From CAVYXF01 sp963772335 (GTDB lineage: Bacteria > Pseudomonadota > Alphaproteobacteria > Rhizobiales > Rhodomicrobiaceae): a DNA stretch of 64,000 nucleotides. A program made the translations under genes and the position numbers. The notes under the pieces are model-generated. The model made no database searches and had not been told where the DNA came from. It saw only the letters and a list, made by a program, of their open reading frames with translations. Location of the stretch: assembly GCA_963772335.1 (NCBI GenBank), contig CAVYXF010000003.1, positions 496,001 to 560,000 of the forward strand. The letters run 5' to 3'. Positions within the stretch are counted from its first letter, which is position 1, and every line of letters starts with the position of its first letter. This document shows positions 52,568 through 62,109 of this stretch, in pieces.

Positions 52568-53690
52568 GAGCGAGCCGCTCCCGGAGGCAGACCGGCTGGC
52601 GGGCTGGCCGCATCCGCGCGAGACGCGCGCTCTTTTTGATCATGGCGGCGCAGAGGCGGTCGTGGCTGAGGCTATCGCATCCGGCCGCCTGCATCATGGC
52701 TGGCTGATCAGCGGCGAGGAAGGCATCGGCAAGGCGACTTTTGCCTACCGGATCGCGCGCTTTCTCCTGGCGCAAGAGGAGGCGCTGCCGCGCGCGGTGA
52801 CAACACTCGATGCGGCGGATGAACGCGTCGCCCGACAGATCGCCCAGCTCTCCCATCCCGGCTTGTTCGTGGTGCGCCGCGCCTGGGACATATCGGCCAA
52901 GCGCTTCCGACAGACCATCGCCATCGATGAAGTGCGGGCGCTGCGGCACTTCCTGCAGCGCACCTCGGTCACGCCCTGGCGCGTCGTTGTGGTCGACAGC
53001 GCCGATGACCTCAACCCCAACTCCGCCAACGCGATCCTAAAATCGCTAGAGGAGCCGCCCTCGCGGACAGTGTTCCTCATCCTCTCCAATGCACCCGGGC
53101 GCCTGCTGCCGACCATTCGCTCGCGCTGCCGTCTCTTGCGGCTCGCTCCACTCGAACCGGACGATCTGCGCTCAGCGGTCGCGGAAGCCTGCGCTGGTGC
53201 CGATCGCCCGGCGCCCGATGCCGAGGAGATGCCGCTGCTCGCACGCCTCAGCCATGGCAGCGTGCGCCGTGTGCTGCAGCTCATGGACAGCAATGCGCTC
53301 ACCATCGCGGAGACGCTGACCAGCCTGCTCGCCAGCCTTCCCGCTCTCGACCGCATAGCGCTGCACCGGCTGGTGGGCATGACCGGCAACCGGGAGACGG
53401 AAGCCTATATGATCGCCTTCGATCTTCTCGAGGACATGCTGGCCGAAGTGATCCGCGCATCAAGCCTTGGCACATTGCCGAAGCGCTTTCCCCGGCTGCG
53501 CGCCCTCACCCAGCTCATGCCGCAGGGCAGTCTTGCGGATTGGGCCGGCTTGTGGGAAACCATTCGCGAAGCGCGCGGCGAGGCAGAGCGGCTGAACCTC
53601 GACAAGGCAGCCCTGATGCTGACGGTCTTTGAGAAGATCGACCAGACCGCCAAGGCTGCCGCCAAACGTGCCGGAAAAACCGGCCGCTGA
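52539..53690 (+). CDS. holB: DNA polymerase III subunit delta prime
   Basis: This 383-aa AAA+ protein has a P-loop-like LISGEEGIGKATFAYRIARFL, IAIDEVRALRHFLQRT, VVDSADDLNPNSANAILKSL and the arginine-finger/lid region EEPPSRTVFLILS...RLLPTIRSRC. It is a clamp-loader subunit. It overlaps the tmk end by 29 bp, the normal tmk-holB arrangement, which argues that tmk is intended to be functional. Confidence 0.95.
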   Translation: MARARIIDAESEPLPEADRLAGWPHPRETRALFDHGGAEAVVAEAIASGRLHHGWLISGEEGIGKATFAYRIARFLLAQEEALPRAVTTLDAADERVARQIAQLSHPGLFVVRRAWDISAKRFRQTIAIDEVRALRHFLQRTSVTPWRVVVVDSADDLNPNSANAILKSLEEPPSRTVFLILSNAPGRLLPTIRSRCRLLRLAPLEPDDLRSAVAEACAGADRPAPDAEEMPLLARLSHGSVRRVLQLMDSNALTIAETLTSLLASLPALDRIALHRLVGMTGNRETEAYMIAFDLLEDMLAEVIRASSLGTLPKRFPRLRALTQLMPQGSLADWAGLWETIREARGEAERLNLDKAALMLTVFEKIDQTAKAAAKRAGKTGR

Positions 53691-53710
53691 AACCTTTGCG
53701 GATAACATCG

Positions 53711-55273
53711 ATGGCGGCCAAACCGTCCTTCTACATAACGACAGCGATTTCCTACCCCAATGGCGAGCCGCATATCGGCCATGCCTATGAGGCAATTGCC
53801 ACCGACGCCATTGCCCGTTTCAAGCGGCTTGACGGCTATGACGTCTACTTCCTGACCGGCGTCGACGAGCACGGCCTGAAGATGAAGCAGACCGCGACCA
53901 AGGCAGGCATCACCCCCTCCGAGCTTGCCGAGCGCAATACGCCGCGCTTCAAGGCGATGACCGAGGCGCTGAACATCTCCAATGACGACTTCATCCGCAC
54001 TACAGAGAAGCGCCATTACGCCTCCGTGATCGAGATGTGGAAACGCATGACCGCCGCGGGCGACATCTATATCGACAATTACGCCGGCTGGTATTCGGTC
54101 CGCGACGAGGCGTTCTACGCCGAGGACGAGACTCGCCTCCTGGAGAACGGCGTCCGCGTCGGTCCGCAGAACACGCCGGTCGAGTGGACGGAGGAGTCGA
54201 CCTATTTCTTCCGCCTGTCCGCCTATCAGGACAAGCTCCTCGCCCATTACGACGCCAATCCGGATTTCATTCTGCCGCCGGAGCGGCGCAACGAGGTCCT
54301 GAGCTTCGTCAAGGGCGGTCTGCAGGACCTCTCGATCTCGCGCACCACCTTCGACTGGGGCATCCCAGTGCCGGATGCACCGGGGCATATCATGTATGTG
54401 TGGGTGGATGCGCTGACCAACTACATCACCGGCGTGGGTTTTCCGGACGCGAAATCGGAAAAGTTCAAGGGCTACTGGCCGGCCGACATCCACATGATCG
54501 GCAAGGACATCACCCGCTTCCACGCTGTTTATTGGCCGGCCTTCCTGATGTCGGCGGGCATAGAACTGCCAAAGCGTGTCTTTTCGCACGGCTTCCTGTT
54601 CAACCGCGGCGAGAAGATGTCGAAGTCCGTCGGCAATGTCGTCGATCCCTTCTCGATGGCCGAGCGCTATGGCGTCGATGCTATGCGCTATTTCTTCCTG
54701 CGCGAGGTGCCGTTCGGCCAGGACGGCAGCTACAGCCATGAGGCGATCGTCAACCGCACCAATGCCGATCTCGCCAATGATCTCGGCAATTTGGCACAGC
54801 GCTCGCTCTCGATGATCGCCAAGAATTGCGGCGGCCATATCCCTGAGCCGGCGGCGTTTTCGGAGGCGGACAATATCCTCCTGGCGGCTACCGACCTGCT
54901 GATCGGCGTCGCGCGCGAGGCGATGGAGCGCCAGGCGATCCACCGCGTGCTCGAAGCGGTGTGGAGCGTTGTTGCCGATGCCAATCGCTATTTTGCCGGC
55001 GAGGCGCCCTGGGCTTTGCGGAAAAGCGATCCGGAGCGGATGGGCACCGTGCTTTATGTTACAGCTGAAGTGCTGCATCAGATCGGTATTCTGGCTCAGC
55101 CCTTTATTCCGGCCTCGGCAGAGAAGCTGCTTGATCAACTCGGCACCGCCGCAGATGAGCGAAGTTTCGCTATGCTGGGCAGCGAGTACCGCCTCAAGCC
55201 GGGGACCGAACTCGGCGCGCTCCAACCGGTGTTCCCGCGCTATGTCGAGCCGGAAGACGCGGCAGCGGAGTAG
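53711..55273 (+). CDS. metG: methionyl-tRNA synthetase
   Basis: The ATG at 53711 gives 520 aa (MAAKPSFYITTAISYPNGEP); an upstream TTG is rejected. The HIGH motif is PHIGHAY and the KMSKS motif is GEKMSKSVGN, with DEHGLKMKQTA between. An anticodon-binding helical domain fills residues about 370-520; no C-terminal tRNA-binding domain is present. It charges tRNA-Met. It is 20 bp after holB. Confidence 0.96.
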   Translation: MAAKPSFYITTAISYPNGEPHIGHAYEAIATDAIARFKRLDGYDVYFLTGVDEHGLKMKQTATKAGITPSELAERNTPRFKAMTEALNISNDDFIRTTEKRHYASVIEMWKRMTAAGDIYIDNYAGWYSVRDEAFYAEDETRLLENGVRVGPQNTPVEWTEESTYFFRLSAYQDKLLAHYDANPDFILPPERRNEVLSFVKGGLQDLSISRTTFDWGIPVPDAPGHIMYVWVDALTNYITGVGFPDAKSEKFKGYWPADIHMIGKDITRFHAVYWPAFLMSAGIELPKRVFSHGFLFNRGEKMSKSVGNVVDPFSMAERYGVDAMRYFFLREVPFGQDGSYSHEAIVNRTNADLANDLGNLAQRSLSMIAKNCGGHIPEPAAFSEADNILLAATDLLIGVAREAMERQAIHRVLEAVWSVVADANRYFAGEAPWALRKSDPERMGTVLYVTAEVLHQIGILAQPFIPASAEKLLDQLGTAADERSFAMLGSEYRLKPGTELGALQPVFPRYVEPEDAAAE

Positions 55274-55357
55274 CGGGCAAGACGAGAGCTTGCACGGCTG
55301 GAATACGGCGCCTCCAATGCATAGATTTCACCTGCCACAGGACGGGCTGCCGCACTG

Positions 55358-56164
55358 ATGCTGATCGATAGTCACTGCCATCTCGATTTTCCTGACTTCT
55401 CAAGCGAGCTGGATGCCGTGGTCGCGCGGGCGCAGGCAGCAGGCGTCGGCGCGATGCTGACCATCTCCACCCGTGTGCGCGAGTTCGCCCAACTCCAGGC
55501 GATCACCGACCGCTTTCCGAATGTCGCCTGCTCGATCGGCACCCATCCGCATCATGCCGCCGAGGAGCACGACGTCCAGCTGGAGGAGCTGCTGGATATA
55601 GCTGCCAATCCCAAGGTTGTGGCGATCGGCGAGGCGGGCCTGGACTATCATTACGACAACAGCCCGATAGAAGATCAAGAGCGTGGCTTGCGCCTGCATA
55701 TCGCCGCCGCGCGCAAGACCGGTTTGCCGCTGGTCATCCATAGCCGCGATGCCGACGAACACACCGCGCGCGTTCTGGAAGAGGAGATGGCGAAGGGCGC
55801 GTTCAAGGCGGTACTGCATTGCTTCACAGGCGGCACGGAACTCGCCCGACGCGGCCTGGAGCTTGGGCTTTATGTGTCCTTTTCGGGGGTGCTGACCTTC
55901 AAGAACTCTGAAGGCTTGCGCGATGTCGCCCGCGCCATGCCGCTGACCCGTGTCCTCGTCGAGACCGACGCGCCCTATCTCGCCCCCGTGCCCCTGCGCG
56001 GCAAGCGCAATGAGCCGGCCTATGTCCGGCACACCGCGCGCGTGCTGGCCGAGGTAAAAGGCGTGAGCGAAACTGAGATCGCCGCCGCAACCACGGCGAA
56101 CTTCTTCCGCCTGTTCGACAAGGCGAAAGGCGTGCTGCCGCTCTCCACCAGGCCGGCCGCATGA
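55358..56164 (+). CDS. tatD: TatD family metal-dependent hydrolase
   Basis: This 268-aa TIM-barrel amidohydrolase-like protein begins LIDSHCHLDFPDF (HxH metal site), with IGEAGLDYHYD, LVIHSRDAD, VLHCFTGG and a C-terminal LVETDAPYLAPVPLRGKRNEP. Known relatives are 3'-5' DNA exonucleases. Its stop overlaps the next start (ATGA). Confidence 0.94.
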   Translation: MLIDSHCHLDFPDFSSELDAVVARAQAAGVGAMLTISTRVREFAQLQAITDRFPNVACSIGTHPHHAAEEHDVQLEELLDIAANPKVVAIGEAGLDYHYDNSPIEDQERGLRLHIAAARKTGLPLVIHSRDADEHTARVLEEEMAKGAFKAVLHCFTGGTELARRGLELGLYVSFSGVLTFKNSEGLRDVARAMPLTRVLVETDAPYLAPVPLRGKRNEPAYVRHTARVLAEVKGVSETEIAAATTANFFRLFDKAKGVLPLSTRPAA

Positions 56165-56964
56165 GTTCTCTACGCTTTACCGTTCTGGGCTGCGGGGCTT
56201 CGCCCGGCGTTCCGCGCATCGACGGCTCATGGGGCGCGTGCGACCCAAACAATCCGAGAAACCGCCGCCGCCGCTGCGCCCTCTTGGTGCAGCGCTTCGA
56301 CGGCGAGGCTCACACCGACGTGCTGGTCGACACCGGGCCTGACTTGCGCGAGCAGATGATCACCACGGGCCTGAAGAGCCTTGACGGCGTGCTCTACTCC
56401 CATGACCACGCCGACCACACCCATGGCATCGACGACCTGCGGATCCTCGCCTTTAACAAGCGAAAGCTGATCGACCTCTATTTCGATGCGCCGACCGCCG
56501 CCATCGTGCAGCGCCGCTTCGACTATTGCTTTGCAACGCCCGAGGGCAGCTCCTATCCCCCGATCGTGAAGGGTCATCTGATCGAGCCGGGCCGTGAGAC
56601 TATCATTGATGGCGCAGGCGGCCCGATCCATACCCTGCCCTTCCGCCAACTGCATGGCGATATCCAGTCGATCGGCTTCCGTTTCGGCGGCCTAGCCTAT
56701 TCCAGCGATCTGCATGGGGTGCCGGACGAGAGTCTGCCGCTGCTCGAAGGGCTGGATGTCTGGATGCTGGATGCGCTGCGTTACAAGCCGCATCCCAGCC
56801 ATTTCTCGGTCGAGCAGGCCCTCGAGTGGATTGCCCGCGTGAAGCCGCGGCGCGCAATCCTCACGCACCTGCACATGGATCTGGATTATGAAACGCTGCG
56901 CGCCGAGTTGCCGGACGGCGTCGAACCGGCCTATGACGGCATGCAGCTCGAATTGCCGGGCTGA
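56161..56964 (+). CDS. MBL-fold metallo-hydrolase
   Basis: This 267-aa protein has LGCGASPGVPRIDG at the N-terminus and the zinc motif HxHxDH in SHDHADHTHGIDDLRIL, plus FGGLAYSSDLHG and a C-terminal LTHLHMDLDYETL. It resembles the PhnP-like group of phosphodiesterases. It is translationally coupled to tatD and ends the operon. A hairpin GCGCCTG/CAGGCGC (56976-56999) follows, without a T run. Confidence 0.93.
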   Translation: MSSLRFTVLGCGASPGVPRIDGSWGACDPNNPRNRRRRCALLVQRFDGEAHTDVLVDTGPDLREQMITTGLKSLDGVLYSHDHADHTHGIDDLRILAFNKRKLIDLYFDAPTAAIVQRRFDYCFATPEGSSYPPIVKGHLIEPGRETIIDGAGGPIHTLPFRQLHGDIQSIGFRFGGLAYSSDLHGVPDESLPLLEGLDVWMLDALRYKPHPSHFSVEQALEWIARVKPRRAILTHLHMDLDYETLRAELPDGVEPAYDGMQLELPG

Positions 56965-56975
56965 GACATGAATAA

Positions 56976-56999
56976 GCGCCTGCCCTATGCGACAGGCGC
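56976..56999. terminator. hairpin between convergent genes
   Basis: Arms GCGCCTG and CAGGCGC flank a 10-nt loop 12 bp after the MBL-hydrolase stop. No T tract follows on either strand, so terminator activity is uncertain. Confidence 0.35.
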
Positions 57000-57071
57000 C
57001 ATTCCTGTATCCGAGGTTGGCCGGAGAGGAGTGCGGCGCCCTGGGCAGAGCCGGCGCCGCAAGAGGTAAGC

Positions 57072-57464
57072 CTACTTGCTGATCCGTGCGGTGCCGGACT
57101 GGCCGTCGTTACGGACCCACTGCACATTGCTCCCCGAGGTGCGCAGCTTATAGCAATGCGAGCGGCTGTCCGCCCAATTGCGCCATTGCTGACAAAGCTG
57201 CTCCCGCACCACCCACCAGCGGCCGGTGTCGGACGTTACCCGCTCTCCGCCCAGGGCCGCCAGGCTTGCCGAGCTTGAGCCGCGCATGGTCCCGTTCGGC
57301 TGGTAGCGGATCGGAATTTCGGCACCGACCGGCGTCATCAGATAGATGGTCCTGCCGCTGAGGGCATCTTTTAGCTTGGCTCCCGTCAGCACAGTTGAGT
57401 CCTCGATTGCGAACGCTGAACTGCTCAGCGCCAGCAACGCAGTTACAAATACACTTTTGCGCAT
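57072..57464 (-). CDS. small secreted protein of unknown function
   Basis: The ATG at 57464 (MRKSVFVTALLALSSSAFA) gives 130 aa with a clear signal peptide. The mature part has LTGAKLKDALSGRTIYLMTP, DTGRWWVVREQLCQQW and SHCYKLRTSGSNVQWVRN: two Cys and a WRV-LCQQW pattern shared with small alphaproteobacterial exported proteins (DUF995-like by eye). Function is unknown. The 470-bp gap to the tRNA (57465-57934) shows no convincing gene. Confidence 0.7.
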   Translation of the reverse strand: MRKSVFVTALLALSSSAFAIEDSTVLTGAKLKDALSGRTIYLMTPVGAEIPIRYQPNGTMRGSSSASLAALGGERVTSDTGRWWVVREQLCQQWRNWADSRSHCYKLRTSGSNVQWVRNDGQSGTARISK

Positions 57465-57934
57465 CTCTACCTTTGGTTTGGAATGTTGTGCTGCATCACT
57501 CTTCGATTGCAGCTTTGTGGCAAAAACCCGGCATCGAGCCTGGGGTTGCAATTGCCACGGCAAGCAGAGGCTTTCCCTCCGCCATGCTAACCACTTGGTT
57601 ACAGGGGTACTATTTGGCAGGGAAAGCTGGTCGAATTGTGGCGGTTCCGCCGGCGAGCCGAATTGTCGCAGCATAGCGCCAACCGGGCCTTGGGAGAGTG
57701 CTGCGATCTCGCTGATCAAGCTGCTCCCAATGCATTGCGGTCCGCCGCGCGTCCTTTCCCTACGCCGCTCAAACGCCAATGGCAAGGGGAGCATCGCCGA
57801 TCACCGCTCGCGCGCAAGTTCTGTTGAGGCGCGAGGGATCAATGCTATAACGCGACGAACATGCTTCAAGTCCTAGTCGGCGCTTCGACGTCATCGCAGC
57901 ATTGGCCGGCGATCAGACTGCAAGCACGCTGTTT

Positions 57935-58024
57935 GGAGGGGTGGCCGAGTGGTTGAAGGCACCGGTCTTGAAAACCGGCAGGCGGGCGACCGTCTCGTGG
58001 GTTCAAATCCCACCCCCTCCGCCA
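57935..58024 (+). tRNA. tRNA-Ser (anticodon UGA)
   Basis: The acceptor arm GGAGGGG pairs with CCCCTCC (ending at 58020), with discriminator G and encoded CCA at 58022-58024. The anticodon loop CTTGAAA has TGA at 57969-57971. The long variable arm (GGCGGGCGACCGTCTC region) and a T arm containing GGTTCAAATCC complete a 90-nt class II tRNA. Confidence 0.95.
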
Positions 58025-58168
58025 AAAATAATTTGTAACTTATTGATTGTTGACGATCTTGTCGGACACGAAAGAATGCGTTCCCACATTCATTACCACA
58101 GATAAGCCCGGTGAAGTGTCCGACACTTTCCAGCCTTGTTCAGCCTTCTCGATTCCTACTTCTTTTCA

Positions 58169-58330
58169 ATGAGCCGGCACTGTGGTCTTAGCCTCACGGA
58201 ACTCTACGTCCTCGGCTCGGCTCTCCTGGGCGCCACTTGCGTGCCCGCCATCCTAGCTCTGGCTGCGGTGGAGGTGACGACGGCCAATTGCCGTCCGAAA
58301 GACCGGCGTCGTCATCCACAATATGAATGA
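58169..58330 (+). CDS. possible small membrane protein
   Basis: A 53-codon frame from ATG 58169 contains one hydrophobic segment (VLGSALLGATCVPAILALAAV) and a basic C-terminus. There is no clear ribosome-binding site and no family that I recognise. The rest of 58025-58345 shows nothing else. Confidence 0.25.
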   Translation: MSRHCGLSLTELYVLGSALLGATCVPAILALAAVEVTTANCRPKDRRRHPQYE

Positions 58331-58345
58331 CGGCCGTTGCAGAGG

Positions 58346-60199
58346 TCATACCGGCTGCGCCTCGGTCAGTGGCAGGGTGAAACGGAAGACCGCGCCGCCT
58401 CCGGGACGGTTCTCCGCCCAGATTCTACCGCCGCAATTCTCAACAATCGTTCGCACGATCGATAGCCCAAGGCCGGTACCCTGTTGCTTGGTTGTGTAAA
58501 AGGCGTCGAAAATAGTTATAAGCTTGTCGTGTGGAATCCCCGTGCCTCTATCGGACACCGACACCTCTACCTCGGACTTTCCAGCCAAAACCGTTTGAAC
58601 CAGCAGCTTACGCGTGCCTGCATCGCTTTCCTGCATGGCATCCATTGCATTCATCGCCAAATTCAATATCACCTGTTCCAAATGCACCTGATCGACGCGC
58701 ACGGGCAGTGGACCTTGCACCTGGTGGGTGCCAATCAGAACACCTCTTTTTCTCGCTTCAGGTCCTAATGTATGGAGCGCTTTTCGAAGCGCATCGTTTA
58801 GGTCAAATTCCTTCAGCTCGGACTTATCTTGTTTTTTCAGCAATCCGCGCAAGTGAGCGATGATATCTGCAGCGCGTTGATCCGCTTGTCGAATGTCGGC
58901 GAGGATTTCCTTGAGCGTGCCGCGGTCAATCGAAGCCGCCTCAAGGAGGAACTCGGCGGTCTCGGCGTTGGCCCGGATAGCTCCCAGAGGTTGGTTGAGT
59001 TCATGTGACAGGGAAGCCGACATCGCGCCGATGGCAGCAACACGATCCAAGTGGATGACTTCGCGAAGCCGACCGCTTGACTTGAGTTCAGCAAGGTGGC
59101 GGCGCCGACGTTCGATAAGCAGCCAACCGAGCAGTGTGCTCTGGAAGATTAAGGCAGCAAGACCCGTTGTCATCTGCAAACGGTATTGTTCCCACATGCT
59201 CGGCGGACGAAAGTGAATCTCGCTCCCCAGCGGGAGACCGCCCTCGCTGATGTTCCAACGTTGTAATTCCCTCCAATCGAACTTTGGAACGCCCGGCCCT
59301 ATTGGAGTTGTTTTGATTCCGCTCGGAGCCTCTCCACTCAGAATCCGCATGACAACATTGGCCGCTCGATGCGCCACTTCGTCCACCGAAATGACTGGGC
59401 CACCGACAAGCCCACCGCCGAAATGCGTATCGATGTAGCTAAACATAGGTGCATTGGTGACAGCGCGAAGTCTGGCGAATGTCTTGCCCCCTTCGTGCGA
59501 GACGCCGGCCGCATCCACCAACACCAACAAATAGAATATGGCTGAGTTGGGCGGAAGGGCCGCCACACGCTTCAACATTTCATCGAACGACAAATCGCTG
59601 AACCAGCTGAACGCAACGCGCGCTGCATATGGTTGGCTCGCAATTTGAATTTGCTCTCGCCAAAACAGTTCAATCGGTGAATTTCCCGTCACAACAGCGA
59701 TGTGCGTAGTCTCGGGTAGCACACGCAAGATGTTTTCGAACGCAGCCTCAAAGTCGTTCGACGTCGCGACTACGGTGTCATTGGCGGCAAGACTGGTCAG
59801 CGAGACTCTTCGCTCTTCCACGCCCGTGAACAGCATCGGAGTTGAGGGAAAAATCTGCTGACGATATTGCTGCACGAACCTCGCCGCAGGGGCGCCGACA
59901 GCAACAATTAGATCAAGCGGGTAGTTAGCAAATAGGGCTCCAAGATATTCCACGAAAGGGCGCTCGTCTTGATTCGCAGCAAACCGCGCCGTCACGAGCG
60001 AAGCATCATGGAACTCAATCGGTTCGGGCGACCTTTGCTCCAGTTCCGCGCGTAACATCTTCGTAAATTCGGCCCATGGCGAAAAATCGCGGCCATAAGA
60101 ATTAAGAATTAGAACTCGTTTCGGATCGGCGCTTGCCGGGCTGAGCGAGGTGAAGACCAGGAGCAAGATGCCGAGCAGCAACGTGAATCGGTACTGCAT
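58346..60199 (-). CDS. sensor histidine kinase with periplasmic ABC substrate-binding-like domain
   Basis: This 617-aa protein starts at ATG 60199. A signal/anchor (LLLGILLLVFTSLSPASA) leads to an ABC_sub_bind-like domain (about 28-285: RVLILNSYGRDFSPWAEF, DLIVAVGAPAARFVQQY, THIAVVTGNSP). A linker FDWRELQRWNISEGGLP comes next, then a membrane helix (about 335-360) and HisKA with His399 (SLSHELNQPLGA). The ATPase domain follows (LNLAMNAMDAMQ, VSDRGTGIP, GTGLGLSIVRTI). It senses a periplasmic ligand; the ligand and target genes are unknown. A paralogue at 62106 lacks the sensor domain. Confidence 0.9.
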   Translation of the reverse strand: MQYRFTLLLGILLLVFTSLSPASADPKRVLILNSYGRDFSPWAEFTKMLRAELEQRSPEPIEFHDASLVTARFAANQDERPFVEYLGALFANYPLDLIVAVGAPAARFVQQYRQQIFPSTPMLFTGVEERRVSLTSLAANDTVVATSNDFEAAFENILRVLPETTHIAVVTGNSPIELFWREQIQIASQPYAARVAFSWFSDLSFDEMLKRVAALPPNSAIFYLLVLVDAAGVSHEGGKTFARLRAVTNAPMFSYIDTHFGGGLVGGPVISVDEVAHRAANVVMRILSGEAPSGIKTTPIGPGVPKFDWRELQRWNISEGGLPLGSEIHFRPPSMWEQYRLQMTTGLAALIFQSTLLGWLLIERRRRHLAELKSSGRLREVIHLDRVAAIGAMSASLSHELNQPLGAIRANAETAEFLLEAASIDRGTLKEILADIRQADQRAADIIAHLRGLLKKQDKSELKEFDLNDALRKALHTLGPEARKRGVLIGTHQVQGPLPVRVDQVHLEQVILNLAMNAMDAMQESDAGTRKLLVQTVLAGKSEVEVSVSDRGTGIPHDKLITIFDAFYTTKQQGTGLGLSIVRTIVENCGGRIWAENRPGGGAVFRFTLPLTEAQPV

Positions 60200-60317
60200 C
60201 TTTTTTGGTCACCATCTCAACGGCAGAAGACCGCAGCAGTAGAATAACATATATCACCTCGTGCATTTCCAACAGCGTTTCAAACAACTTGCGGGTCATT
60301 GACTTCGCTCAGTAGGC

Positions 60318-60820
60318 GGCCGAGCCTTCGATTCATGCTCTTTAGGAACCCATCCGCGTCGGCCTCATTTGTTTGGCCGAATACTCTGGACTTGGATAGC
60401 CGGGCAGAGGCCGTAGTGGCACGGCCTCAACTCGAGCGTCTCAAGCCGTATTACAGCGACATTGGTTGGTCGTCGCTCGATCCCGAGTTGATGATCCGGC
60501 TGCTGATTGTCGGCTACTGCTACGCATCCGGTCCGAGCGCCGGCTGTGCCGGGTGGCCGGGCTGCATCTGGCCGCTGCTTCCGCCGGCTGGGTCTGGGCG
60601 ACAAGGTCCCGCATCATTCAACCTTTTCGGTCAACCGGCTGGGAGCCGTTTCCGCGAGAGCGATATCCTGCGCCATATCTTCGAGCGGGTGGTGTCGTCC
60701 TGCATGGCGGCCCGCCTCGTCAAGGGCGATAGCTTTGCCGTCGATGCGAGCGTGATGGAGGCAAATGCCAGCCGTTAGCGCGGCAAGGCCCCCGATGAGA
60801 TCGAAGGCTTGTGCCTTTAT
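60318..60820 (+). pseudogene. transposase remnant (IS5/IS1182-like), multiply broken
   Basis: Fragments in several frames read as one transposase N-terminus: YSDIGWSSLDPELMIRLLIV, then GLGDKVPHHSTFSVNRLG in another frame, then RESDILRHIFERVVSSCM and GDSFAVDASVMEANASR. A TAG at 60776-60778 interrupts before RGKAPDEIE, where the family has a Tyr. No intact catalytic domain or terminal repeats are seen. It marks an old insertion inside the two-component cluster. Confidence 0.75.
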
Positions 60821-60946
60821 ACAAGGTTCTGGATAAAAGGACGCTTTCCCTGCCGTCGGTGGCGGACGGCAGGGCGCGGCTGACGAGCACGCAGCGGCCC
60901 AGACCGCCGCCACTCCCGCAACATCGCCAAGCCGAGCCGAAAGGCT

Positions 60947-61309
60947 CTAAGCTCCGGCCTCTTCAATCGCCTTGATCAGCACGGAGGCTACGAACGGCTT
61001 TAGAAAATACGCGGCGCAGCCAACAGCCAGAGCCTGCTGCTTTGTGACCGGGCTATCATAGGCGGTCATAAAAATAACAGGAAGTGCAGACCCAGCTTTC
61101 GCCAGTTCACGCCGCAGCTCGAAGCCGGACATGCCATCCAGATGAATATCAAGAACTAAACAAGATGTCGTCGCCGAGGCGGTGCTGTCGAGAAACGCCT
61201 CGGCGGAGTTAAAGACGCGCACGGCGAATCCGTGCGCTGTTAGCAAGCGATTGAGAGCCTTCAGCATGCCTAGATCGTTGTCGATCACGGCTACTTCGCG
61301 TTGTGTCAT
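60947..61309 (-). CDS. single-domain response regulator receiver
   Basis: This 120-aa protein is only a receiver: AVIDNDLGML, phospho-Asp54 (LVLDIHLDGMSG), Thr in VIFMTAYDS and Lys in YFLKPFVAS. It has no output domain, so it likely relays phosphate or titrates the neighbouring kinases. It lies between the kinase at 58346 and the FixJ-like regulator at 61462, on the same strand, 152 bp from the latter. Confidence 0.88.
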   Translation of the reverse strand: MTQREVAVIDNDLGMLKALNRLLTAHGFAVRVFNSAEAFLDSTASATTSCLVLDIHLDGMSGFELRRELAKAGSALPVIFMTAYDSPVTKQQALAVGCAAYFLKPFVASVLIKAIEEAGA

Positions 61310-61461
61310 TATGGCCGATCAGGCCCAGCTCGGAGACGGGCATAAGCGCAGGAGCAGACCTGCTTCTCAGACATGATCATTCAGGAGCGCTTGGCAATTG
61401 CCTCTAGGTGCAGATCGTGCAATCAATCCGCCAGCGCGATAAGTTCAACACACTGCTGCTT

Positions 61462-62109
61462 TCAATCCTGATGATTTCCGGCGCAATCGGCGTCGCCTGA
61501 AATGCCAACCCGGTCCGCGATCGAGACAGCTTCCGCCAATGATCGCACTTTCAGCTTCATCATGATGCTGTGCCGGTGAGCCTTTACGGTCCGCTCCGCC
61601 GCCCCCAATTCGTAAGCGATCTGCTTGTGCCGCTTGCCGCGAACCAGTAAGGCGAACACTTGTCGTTCTCTCGGCGTAAGCATTGTTACCAGCGCCGTCT
61701 CGAGATTCTGGCGCGTGATTCTCGTCCGCCTTTGATCATAAAGAGCAAGCGCGCGCCCGGTCGCGGCGAATAGCTCTTCCTTGGATACCGGCTTGGGCAG
61801 GACGTCTTCCGCGCCAGCCTTGATGGCGCGCACGCTCATTGGGATGTCGCCGTGCCCCGTCAGAAACACGATCGGCAAGATGGAGCCGATGGAACGGAGC
61901 CGCTCCTGCAACTCCAGGCCGCTCAGACCCGGCATCTGCATGTCGAGCAATATGCAGCCGCGATCCTCACCGGGTGAGGTCTCGACGAATCGGTCAGCGG
62001 ATTCATAGAGGACCACGTTATAACCGGAGGCTTGGAGCAGGCGGGCGATCGCCGCGCGAAACAATGCGTCATCGTCAATCACATGAATGATGGACGGCGC
62101 CGCGGTCAT
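61462..62109 (-). CDS. FixJ-like response regulator with LuxR-type HTH
   Basis: This 215-aa protein has a receiver (phospho-Asp56 in CILLDMQMPGLSG, FLTGHGDIPMSVRAIKAGAE, LPKPVSKEEL) and a LuxR-type C-terminus (LTPRERQVFALLVRGKRHKQ, AERTVKAHRHSIMMKLKV). Its start overlaps the stop of the upstream kinase at 62106 (4 bp), so it is the cognate partner. A degraded, inverted copy of part of its receiver lies at the window end. Confidence 0.92.
   Translation of the reverse strand: MTAAPSIIHVIDDDALFRAAIARLLQASGYNVVLYESADRFVETSPGEDRGCILLDMQMPGLSGLELQERLRSIGSILPIVFLTGHGDIPMSVRAIKAGAEDVLPKPVSKEELFAATGRALALYDQRRTRITRQNLETALVTMLTPRERQVFALLVRGKRHKQIAYELGAAERTVKAHRHSIMMKLKVRSLAEAVSIADRVGISGDADCAGNHQD

Noticed and set aside
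53405..55225. 606-codon open frame on the minus strand opposite metG and holB
   Set aside because: It is antisense to metG with its HIGH and KMSKS motifs; composition is typical of a shadow frame.
57346..57876. 176-codon open frame on the plus strand
   Set aside because: It overlaps the small secreted-protein gene antisense, has no ribosome-binding site and its composition is not protein-like.
57902..58105. 67-codon frame across the tRNA
   Set aside because: The sequence is a complete tRNA-Ser(UGA); frames across it are accidental.
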